Positions 1 to 5,684 of a DNA stretch of 5,684 bases are shown here, one piece after another (position 1 is the stretch's first letter; each line of letters begins with the position of its first letter). Location of the stretch: positions 1,348 through 7,031 of the forward strand of contig DJLG01000191.1 of NCBI GenBank assembly GCA_002434915.1, given 5' to 3'. The notes below the pieces were generated by a model that saw only the letters and a list, made by a program, of their open reading frames with translations, was not told where the DNA came from and searched no databases. The DNA comes from Proteobacteria bacterium UBA6522 (lineage in GTDB: Bacteria; Pseudomonadota; Gammaproteobacteria; Steroidobacterales; Rariloculaceae). The position numbers and the translations under genes are program-made.

Positions 1-3000
1 ATATCATGGTGTGGTGGCGGACTAATTAAACCCACCCCTGGCGTTGAATACCTGATTCGTGCAATAACTTCATCTACCTTACGCCCTGGAAGTTCCCCTC
101 CTTCACCGGGTTTAGCACCCTGAGCCATTTTTATCTGCAATTCATCTGCATTTGCAAGGTACCAAATTGTGACACCGAAACGACCAGAAGCGATTTGCTT
201 TATGGCTGAACGTCTTGAATCACCAGAGGGCATTTGCTTATAGCGCTCTGGGTCCTCACCCCCTTCACCAGTATTGCTTTTACCGCCCACACGATTAAGG
301 GCTACAGCAAGAGACTCATGCGCTTCAGCAGAAATAGAGCCAAAGCTCATTGCACCAGTACAAAACCGCTTCACTATATCTTTTGCTGGCTCTACATCCT
401 CTAAACGAACAACCGGGTTAATTCCAACCTTAAACCTTAACAATCCCCTTAGCGTGCAATTTGCCCGTGCCTCATCATTAGCCTGTTCCGCAAATTTTTC
501 ATAGGCACCCTGATCGCCAGAACGAGCTGCGGATTGAAGTGTAGAAATAACGATCGGGTCCCATCCATGACGTTCACCAGCACTACGCCAGTGAAACTCT
601 CCTGGGTTTGGTAAAGCATTAATTTGATCTTGGGTTTTATGAGGATATCCAAGCGCATGCCTTCTCAGCGCTTCCTGTTCCAACACGTTAAGGCCCACAC
701 CTTGCAACCTGCTTGCCGTCCCTACGAAACAGAGGTCAATTACCTCATCAGCAAGCCCGACCGCCTCAAAAATCTGGGCGCCTTTGTAAGATTGAAGTGT
801 AGAAATCCCCATCTTTGCCATTACTTTCAACATTCCCTTACCAACACCCTTACGGTACGCAGAAACAACTAAACTATCGTTTTTATGTGCGTCCTCATCC
901 AGGAGACCATCTCGCCTTGCTTGCCAAAGTGATTCAAAGGCTAGATAGGGGTTAATAGCATCTGCACCATAACCGATCAGCAGACAGTGATGATGAACCT
1001 CTCGCGCTTCGCCAGTCTCAACAACCAATCCGATACGTGTTCTTTTAGCACGCTTAACAAGATGGTGATGAACAGCGCCACATGCGGCAAGCGCACTAAT
1101 AGATACATGGTTTTTATCAATCATGCGATCTGACAAGACAACTAAGCTATAACCTTCATCAATAGCCTTTTCAGCCTCGAGACATACCCTGTTGATCGCG
1201 CGTGACATCTCTCCTGCACCCTCATAACGATCGAAGGTTATATCAATGGTTTTTGATCTCCAGCCACGATGATCCATGTATTTAATGGCTGCAAGTTCTT
1301 CATTTGTAAGTATTGGATGTCTTAAACGCAGTCTGTGAGCATGCTTTCTCGTAATTTCTAAAAGATTAGGTTCTGGCCCTATGTAACACTCCAGGGACAT
1401 GATAATTTCTTCACGGATGGAATCTATTGGGGGATTTGTAACTTGCGCAAATAACTGTTTGAAATAATCGTAAAGCATTCGCGGCTTATCGCTTAGGCAA
1501 GCAAGTGTGGAATCATTCCCCATAGAACCAACTGGATCGCGAAGCTGCTCAACCAGTGGTTTTAGCATGAATTGCATAGTTTCCGCTGTGTAACCAAATG
1601 CTTGCATTCGATGCATAAGGTTTTCTTGATCAAGTCCTAGGGCCCTAGGTTCTGGCAAAAGAGAACGCAGGGATAGTCGCTCATCATTTAGCCATTCACC
1701 ATAAGGTTCTCGATTTGCAAACTCCTGTTTAAGTTCCTCATCAGGCACCAGCCTGCCAGCAACAAAATCAATGAGAAACATTCTTCCTGGTTCTAATCGT
1801 CCCTTGAACTTCACCATGTCGTTATCAAGCGGCAAGACACCAACTTCGCTTGCCATGATGACCCGATCATCATGTGTTAGATAATAGCGACTAGGTCGCA
1901 ATCCATTACGGTCTAAAACAGCCCCAATATAATTTCCATCAGTAAAGGCTATCGACGCAGGACCATCCCATGGCTCCATTGCACAGGAGTGAAATTCATA
2001 GAAATCCCTCTTCTCTTTAGGCATAAGCTCATTTTTTTGCCACGCCTCGGGAACCATCATCATGACCGACTCTTGAAGAGTACGACCAGTCATGAGCAGA
2101 AACTCAAGTGCATTATCAAATACACCAGAATCCGAGCAATCTGGTTCAACTACGGGAAATAACCCTTCAATTGATTCACCAAATAAATCGCTTTGAGCTA
2201 CACCCTCTCGTGCTGTCATCCAGTTAACATTGCCACGTAAAGTATTGATTTCTCCATTGTGAGACATAAAGCGATTCGGTTGTGCGCGATCCCAACTTGG
2301 AAAAGTATTGGTCGAAAAGCGCGAGTGGACCATGGCCAAATGGGTCTCATAATCTTCCTCTTGAAGGTCAGAAAAGAAAGTTATCAGCTGACTTGGCGTC
2401 AACATGCCTTTGTAAATAAGGACCTTTGTTGACAAACTGCATACATAGAAGGCTTTTGCTTGCTCTAGGTCTGGATTAGAACGGAAGAGATGGCTAGCTC
2501 GCTTTCGTATCAAATAAAGTTTGCGTTCAAAAGCATCACCCCCTAGACCATCTTCTGCCGCTATGAGTACCTGCTCTATTTGCGGCGCTGCGGCTAACGC
2601 TGTTGGCCCTAGGTCAGCATCCTTGGCATTAGTAGGCACCATTCGCCAACCAACTAAAGATTGGCCCTCTTCATCACAGATCTTTGCAAACTCTTTTTTA
2701 CACCACTCCCTTTCAGCCTCAATGGTTGGCAAAAATACGACCCCTGCAGAAAACCTTCCAGCTTCTGGAAGTTCAATGCCTAACTCATCTCGCGCCACCC
2801 TAGTTAAAAATGCATGAGGCAGTGCTGTTAAAATTCCAGCGCCATCACCAGAGTTTTCCTCAGCGCCTCGGGCACCACGATGATCCATACGGCAAAGAAG
2901 ATGATCAGCATCATGAATAATTTGGTGGCTAGGTTGTCCCTTCACATGCGCAATAAACCCAACGCCACAACTGTCACTCTCCTGATCGGGGGAGTACAAA

Positions 3001-3053
3001 CCACGTGCCGGTGGAAACGTATCCCCCGGCTTAATGTTGTGACTTAGAGTCAT
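1..3053 (-). CDS. gltB: Glutamate synthase large (alpha) subunit GltB, 3'-truncated by window edge
   Basis: GltB, with the small subunit GltD, converts glutamine plus 2-oxoglutarate into two glutamates in the cytoplasm; this is the assimilation arm of the GS-GOGAT cycle. The first 1017 codons are visible and the frame is open throughout; family members have about 1500 residues, so roughly a third lies beyond the left edge. The ATG at 3053 is preceded by AAGGGA, and an in-frame TGA lies a short way upstream. A propeptide of about 28 residues precedes Cys29 in the motif DSCGVGFIAH, the class II (Ntn) glutaminase nucleophile exposed by processing. DHRGARGAEENSGDGAG follows from Asp57, and the glutamine-site motif SHNGEIN has Asn266. 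The central domain contains VHHHLV (His662-664) and EVHHH (His687-689). The FMN-binding synthase domain begins in the 800s and shows CTGAMSFGS (898-906), GEGGED (929-934) and GAKPGEGGELPG (979-990). The 3Fe-4S cysteines and the C-terminal GXGXG domain should lie outside the window. gltD is not visible and would be expected downstream. Family assignment is very secure. Confidence 0.98.
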   Translation of the reverse strand, partial: MTLSHNIKPGDTFPPARGLYSPDQESDSCGVGFIAHVKGQPSHQIIHDADHLLCRMDHRGARGAEENSGDGAGILTALPHAFLTRVARDELGIELPEAGRFSAGVVFLPTIEAEREWCKKEFAKICDEEGQSLVGWRMVPTNAKDADLGPTALAAAPQIEQVLIAAEDGLGGDAFERKLYLIRKRASHLFRSNPDLEQAKAFYVCSLSTKVLIYKGMLTPSQLITFFSDLQEEDYETHLAMVHSRFSTNTFPSWDRAQPNRFMSHNGEINTLRGNVNWMTAREGVAQSDLFGESIEGLFPVVEPDCSDSGVFDNALEFLLMTGRTLQESVMMMVPEAWQKNELMPKEKRDFYEFHSCAMEPWDGPASIAFTDGNYIGAVLDRNGLRPSRYYLTHDDRVIMASEVGVLPLDNDMVKFKGRLEPGRMFLIDFVAGRLVPDEELKQEFANREPYGEWLNDERLSLRSLLPEPRALGLDQENLMHRMQAFGYTAETMQFMLKPLVEQLRDPVGSMGNDSTLACLSDKPRMLYDYFKQLFAQVTNPPIDSIREEIIMSLECYIGPEPNLLEITRKHAHRLRLRHPILTNEELAAIKYMDHRGWRSKTIDITFDRYEGAGEMSRAINRVCLEAEKAIDEGYSLVVLSDRMIDKNHVSISALAACGAVHHHLVKRAKRTRIGLVVETGEAREVHHHCLLIGYGADAINPYLAFESLWQARRDGLLDEDAHKNDSLVVSAYRKGVGKGMLKVMAKMGISTLQSYKGAQIFEAVGLADEVIDLCFVGTASRLQGVGLNVLEQEALRRHALGYPHKTQDQINALPNPGEFHWRSAGERHGWDPIVISTLQSAARSGDQGAYEKFAEQANDEARANCTLRGLLRFKVGINPVVRLEDVEPAKDIVKRFCTGAMSFGSISAEAHESLAVALNRVGGKSNTGEGGEDPERYKQMPSGDSRRSAIKQIASGRFGVTIWYLANADELQIKMAQGAKPGEGGELPGRKVDEVIARIRYSTPGVGLISPPPHHD

Positions 3054-3074
3054 GCTATCCCTTGGCGGAGCCAA
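3054..3074 (-). promoter_or_regulatory. gltB ribosome binding site abutting a small hairpin
   Basis: On the minus strand AAGGGA (3063-3058) lies four bases before the gltB ATG and fixes the start choice. A perfect inverted repeat, TTGGC-TCC-GCCAA (3074-3062), ends inside this Shine-Dalgarno sequence, so its two leading A bases would pair in the hairpin stem. The ribosome site is clear; any control role for the hairpin is inference, since a 5-bp stem with a 3-base loop is only modestly stable. Confidence 0.7.
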
Positions 3075-3201
3075 TGCTCACCTCGTTTATAGAGCTTATC
3101 GGCTGCCCAATGCCGTTGATTATGGCTGGCCGCGAAGTTCCCGATACGGCCCTGTTATTCCTGAGTTCGCCGTCTTTGGTGGCTCTTATGGGCCTATGCC
3201 T
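3054..3201 (-). other. Candidate 5' untranslated leader of gltB, GC-richer and possibly structured
   Basis: If transcription starts about 7 bases after the -10 element at 3213-3208, gltB mRNA carries a leader of roughly 148 nt. This tract is visibly richer in G+C than the remaining intergenic DNA. Complementary arms include ccgata (3141-3146) with tatcgg (3097-3102), and acggc (3146-3150) with gccgt (3169-3173). A competing pair is gggcc (3190-3194) with ggccc (3148-3152), which cannot form together with the acggc stem. I do not recognise a known riboswitch class; in particular I could not match it to the glutamine (glnA) riboswitch core. A plus-strand open frame of 57 codons (3052-3225) covers the tract but lacks a ribosome site and recognisable motifs. 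The leader is inferred from promoter position, not shown directly. Confidence 0.4.
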
Positions 3202-3207
3202 AACTGG

Positions 3208-3216
3208 ATTATAGCA
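3208..3216 (-). promoter_or_regulatory. Extended -10 promoter element for gltB
   Basis: On the minus strand the sequence TGCTATAAT reads from 3216 to 3208. It is a perfect TATAAT hexamer preceded by the TGn extension of extended -10 sigma-70 promoters. The -35 position has only weak matches (ATGGTA at 17 bp spacing or TGGTAG at 16 bp), which an extended -10 can compensate for. It points toward gltB and would place the transcript start near 3201. A perfect hexamer in AT-rich DNA could arise by chance, hence moderate confidence. Confidence 0.55.
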
Positions 3217-3458
3217 CCGCCTTAAAACTCTACCATGAACAAATCATTAAAAAAGAGTCTAAAGCAAAAGGTTTTTATTATGTTTTTCATGTAGTTGCCA
3301 TAATATTAGAGCTATCACCATTTAAAATGCACACTAGTTATAAGTAACCCATAAAGATAAATGCAGCGCGCTGAAGTCCGCCTGTACAATGGAGCTTTAA
3401 GCTTATTTAGTAGAGCAATCTAGTCTATGTAATAAGAATATATGACTAATATGCCAAT
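3217..3458. other. AT-rich intergenic region between divergent gltB and thiolase genes
   Basis: No gene that I can support lies here. The stretch contains A/T runs around 3247-3290 and a separated inverted repeat, catgaa (3234-3239) with ttcatg (3286-3291). It also has a 10-bp perfect palindrome cagcgcgctg (3364-3373) and an 8-bp palindrome taagctta (3397-3404). The thiolase promoter must lie in this region or close by, but I see no convincing -35/-10 pair on the plus strand. A TTGCCA hexamer at 3295-3300 has no good -10 at the right distance. No terminator is expected or seen, since both flanking genes point away. Confidence 0.5.
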
Positions 3459-3463
3459 AAAGG
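3459..3463 (+). promoter_or_regulatory. Ribosome binding site that favours the TTG start of the thiolase gene
   Basis: AAAGG at 3459-3463 lies nine bases before TTG at 3473, a normal distance. The first in-frame ATG (3488) would be 24 bases away and has no purine-rich site of its own nearby. An in-frame TAA at 3458-3460 excludes any earlier start. The site therefore supports TTG as initiation codon. Confidence 0.6.
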
Positions 3464-3472
3464 TGCCAGACT

Positions 3473-4756
3473 TTGCATAATCAATCTATGCGACCCGTTG
3501 CCATTGTGGGAAGTGTAAGAATACCTTTTGCACGCTCACATACAGCCTATAGTCAATGCTCTAACCAAGACATGATGAACAAAGTGCTGTCATCAATAGT
3601 TGATCGTTTTGACCTCAAGGGACAAGGCATTGGTGAAGTCTCGCTTGGTGCAGTTATAAACCATTCTAAAGACTGGAATCTCGCCCGGGAATCAACATTA
3701 TCATCAGGATTATCCCCCGAAACACCAGCCTTTAGCATACAGAGGGCATGTGGAACTAGCCTCTCAGCTGCAATCATTATTAGCGCTAAAATTTCTACCG
3801 GCTTAATAGATGCAGGGATAGCAGGCGGTACAGACACAATTAGCGATCTACCCATTGTTTACCCAGAAGCATACAGATCAATATTGATTGAAAGCGCGCG
3901 CGGCAAAACACTTACACAAAAAATCAAACCTTGGCTAAATTTGCGACCACGCCATTTCAAACCAACTTACCCCAGCGTTATAGAACCACGGACCAATCTA
4001 TCCATGGGTGAAAGCATGGAACAAACGGCTAAACAGTGGCAACTGTCCAGAAAAGACCTAGATGCCTTTGCATATCAAAGTCATAGAAAAGCTGCGTCCG
4101 CCCAAGAAGAGGGCTTTTATGATGATCTCATTGTTGGATATAAAGGCCTGCTTAAAGACAATAATGTCCGGGCAGATACGAGCTTGGAGCAACTTGCAAA
4201 GCTTAATCCTGTATTCGATTTGAGCAAACATGGAATTATGACCGCCGGAAATAGTACGCCATTGACCGACGGAGCTTCGGCTATTCTCTTAGCTACAGAG
4301 GAATGGGCTAGAGAAAGAGGTCTTCCAATACTAGCTTATATAACGCACTCACGAACTACAGCCGTAGATTTTATCAGCCAAGAGGGGCTTTTAATGGCCC
4401 CTGCCTACGCTGTATCAGATATGCTTAAAGAAGCAGATCTCTCGCTACAAGATTTTGACTATTATGAAATCCATGAGGCATTTGCAGCTCAAATTTTAGC
4501 TACTTTAAAAGCATGGGAATGCGAAAATTTTTGCTCAGAGCGATTAGGAAGAGATGCCCCCCTTGGTACGATTGATGATAAAAAGCTGAATGTAAAAGGG
4601 GGAAGTGTGGCGATAGGCCACCCTTTTGCAGCCACTGGTACACGTATCTTAGGGACACTAGCTAAATTACTAAATCAAAAAGGCTCAGGGCGGGGCTTAG
4701 CATCCGTATGTACTGCTGGCGGAATGGGCGTTACTGCCATCCTAGAAGCAAGTTAA
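3473..4756 (+). CDS. fadI: FadI-type 3-ketoacyl-CoA thiolase (acetyl-CoA C-acyltransferase)
   Basis: Thiolase-superfamily enzyme that cleaves 3-ketoacyl-CoA with CoA to acetyl-CoA and a shortened acyl-CoA (or the reverse condensation), a cytoplasmic fatty-acid beta-oxidation step. The 427 residues match the usual length of FadI (436 in E. coli). Catalytic residues are in place: nucleophile Cys93 in RACGTS, His334 in IHEAFAAQ, His383 in AIGHPFAATG, and Cys413 in SVCTAGGMG. HEAF instead of the NEAF of FadA-type thiolases, together with DDKKLNVKGGS and TAGNSTPLTDGAS, places it with FadI and the mitochondrial trifunctional-protein beta subunit. The start is TTG, chosen for its ribosome site; ATG at 3488 would remove five residues and no motif. 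No fadJ-like hydratase/dehydrogenase partner is adjacent, so whether it works in a complex is unknown. A close relative annotated simply as acetyl-CoA acetyltransferase is possible; chain-length preference cannot be read from sequence. The symporter gene follows after 20 bp, suggesting an operon. Confidence 0.93.
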   Translation: MHNQSMRPVAIVGSVRIPFARSHTAYSQCSNQDMMNKVLSSIVDRFDLKGQGIGEVSLGAVINHSKDWNLARESTLSSGLSPETPAFSIQRACGTSLSAAIIISAKISTGLIDAGIAGGTDTISDLPIVYPEAYRSILIESARGKTLTQKIKPWLNLRPRHFKPTYPSVIEPRTNLSMGESMEQTAKQWQLSRKDLDAFAYQSHRKAASAQEEGFYDDLIVGYKGLLKDNNVRADTSLEQLAKLNPVFDLSKHGIMTAGNSTPLTDGASAILLATEEWARERGLPILAYITHSRTTAVDFISQEGLLMAPAYAVSDMLKEADLSLQDFDYYEIHEAFAAQILATLKAWECENFCSERLGRDAPLGTIDDKKLNVKGGSVAIGHPFAATGTRILGTLAKLLNQKGSGRGLASVCTAGGMGVTAILEAS

Positions 4757-4763
4757 TTCTTAT

Positions 4764-4770
4764 AGAAAGG
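4764..4770 (+). promoter_or_regulatory. Ribosome binding site of the symporter gene
   Basis: AGAAAGG ends six bases before the ATG at 4777, within the 20-bp gap after the thiolase stop codon. It gives the symporter gene its own initiation site and leaves no visible room for a separate promoter or terminator, which supports co-transcription with the thiolase gene. Confidence 0.65.
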
Positions 4771-4776
4771 CAATAA

Positions 4777-5684
4777 ATGGATAGCATACTGGGAATACTG
4801 ATTGCTCTTAACAGAATCATCTGGCATGACAGTGTTTTGATAATACTCCTCGGTACCGGGGTTATTTTCACTATCTGGAGTGGATTTTGTCAGTATCGGG
4901 CACTGACGCATGGAGTTCTAGTTCTCCGTGGCACCTACGATGATCCGAATCACCCGGGAGCAATAAATCATTTCCAGGCCTTATCTGCGGCGTTATCAGC
5001 TACCGTTGGTCTCGGCAATATTGGCGGCGTCGCTTTGGCTATTGCACTGGGCGGGCCAGGTGCAATTTTCTGGATGTGGATAGTTGGATTATTTGGAATG
5101 GCTATAAAGCTAACGGAAGTAAGCTTATCTATGCTCTATCGAAATACAGAAGATCCAGATAATCCACATGGTGGTCCCATGTGGGTAGTCAGCAAAGGGT
5201 TAAGCAAACTAAACCCTAAACTCGCTCCTTTAGGAAAACTTATAGGTGGTTTGTTTTGTTTCACATTGCTAATTTCAACTGCAACTGGCGGGAACATGTT
5301 TCAAGCCTGGAACGTCGGAGAAATTACGGAAGAATATTTTGGTATTCCCAGTATTTTGACTGGAATTACCCTGGCAATACTCGTTGGAATGGTGATTATT
5401 GGGGGCATTAAACGCATAGGCGCTGTTGCAGGACGCCTTGTGCCATTTATGGTATCGCTTTATTTAATTGCAGGGTTATTTGTTCTCATCTCCAATGCCG
5501 GGGAAATCCCTTCCATGCTGGCCTTAATTGTACGGTCAGCATTTATCCCGCAGGAAATGACTGGTGCTTTCATAGGGGGTACAGCAGGCTATGCATTTCT
5601 TTTTGGAATGAAGCGAGCACTTTTTTCAAATGAAGCGGGGCAAGGAACATCCCCAATAGCACACTCTGCTGCAAAAACAGATGA
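4777..5684 (+). CDS. AGCS-family sodium:alanine/glycine symporter, 3'-truncated by window edge
   Basis: Inner-membrane carrier of the alanine or glycine:cation symporter family (TC 2.A.25; E. coli YaaJ and B. subtilis AlsT are members), which import small neutral amino acids with sodium. The first 302 residues are visible; most members have 450-550, so the C-terminal part lies off the right edge. Family motifs are in order: HFQALSAALSATVGLGNIGG (65-84), a glycine-rich stretch GGPGAIFWMW (92-101), HGGPMWVV (131-138), GGIKRIGAVAGRLVPFM (209-225) and the strongly conserved KRALFSNEAGQGTSPIAH (279-296). Hydrophobic segments consistent with membrane helices lie near 18-37, 66-90, 94-118, 154-172, 190-210, 222-239 and 263-279. 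The sequence resembles a subgroup with TGGNMFQAWN (170-179) rather than YaaJ itself. Substrate (alanine, glycine, glutamine or other) cannot be decided from sequence. The ATG is supported by its ribosome site, and the frame has no stop. Likely second gene of an operon with the thiolase. Confidence 0.95.
   Translation, partial: MDSILGILIALNRIIWHDSVLIILLGTGVIFTIWSGFCQYRALTHGVLVLRGTYDDPNHPGAINHFQALSAALSATVGLGNIGGVALAIALGGPGAIFWMWIVGLFGMAIKLTEVSLSMLYRNTEDPDNPHGGPMWVVSKGLSKLNPKLAPLGKLIGGLFCFTLLISTATGGNMFQAWNVGEITEEYFGIPSILTGITLAILVGMVIIGGIKRIGAVAGRLVPFMVSLYLIAGLFVLISNAGEIPSMLALIVRSAFIPQEMTGAFIGGTAGYAFLFGMKRALFSNEAGQGTSPIAHSAAKTD

Noticed and set aside
274..872. Several short open frames on both strands (274-504 plus, 449-658 minus, 624-872 plus)
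   Set aside because: All fall within the FMN and central domain coding region of gltB in other frames; the gltB frame carries clear conserved motifs across the whole stretch.
2521..2817. Plus-strand open frame of about 98 codons
   Set aside because: Lies entirely antisense to the well-supported gltB coding sequence and its translation resembles no protein family.
3054..3201. Glutamine (glnA) riboswitch or other known riboswitch before gltB
   Set aside because: I looked for the conserved core of the glutamine riboswitch and could not match it; structure from short arms alone does not allow a class assignment.
3052..3225. Plus-strand open frame of 57 codons beginning with ATG that overlaps the gltB start by two bases
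   Set aside because: No ribosome site, no recognisable motif or family, and it covers the likely gltB promoter and leader; probably chance in a GC-richer tract.
3234..3291. Transcription terminator or transposon end formed by catgaa/ttcatg arms
   Set aside because: Arms are only 6 bp, AT-rich and 46 bp apart, no U-tract follows a stable stem, and no transposase or target duplication is visible.
3295..3322. Plus-strand promoter for the thiolase gene starting from TTGCCA at 3295
   Set aside because: No acceptable -10 hexamer at 16-18 bp spacing; other AT-rich hexamers nearby are equally unconvincing.
3553..3855. Minus-strand open frame of 100 codons
   Set aside because: Antisense shadow of the thiolase gene around the catalytic Cys93; no family resemblance or ribosome site considered convincing.

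Overview
The window holds three protein genes, all ordinary bacterial metabolic or transport functions, arranged as a divergent pair around a 419-bp intergenic region. Moderate GC content (estimated by eye in the mid-40s percent), a proteobacterial-type glutamate synthase large subunit and a thiolase very close to Escherichia coli FadI suggest a proteobacterium, most likely a gammaproteobacterium. This is inference from protein resemblance only; no rRNA or other phylogenetic marker is present.

Left part (1-3053, minus strand): the first 1017 codons of gltB, the large (alpha) subunit of glutamate synthase, running off the left edge. I followed the frame through the whole stretch and found no stop or frameshift. 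Middle (3054-3472): the intergenic region. Next to gltB it contains a GC-richer leader of about 150 nt with a start-proximal hairpin and a good extended -10 promoter for gltB. The remainder is AT-rich, with no gene that I can support. Right part (3473-5684, plus strand): a complete FadI-type 3-ketoacyl-CoA thiolase gene beginning at a TTG codon, then, after 20 bp, the first 302 codons of an AGCS-family sodium:amino-acid symporter, running off the right edge.

The thiolase and symporter genes are probably co-transcribed (20-bp gap, each with its own Shine-Dalgarno sequence). gltB is transcribed divergently. GltB makes glutamate from glutamine and 2-oxoglutarate, AGCS transporters import small neutral amino acids such as alanine or glycine with sodium, and the thiolase releases acetyl-CoA from 3-ketoacyl-CoA. 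A shared nitrogen/carbon theme is possible but the sequence does not prove it. I found no mobile element, CRISPR array, RNA gene, toxin or defence system, and no convincing previously undescribed system. The least explained part is the gltB leader.
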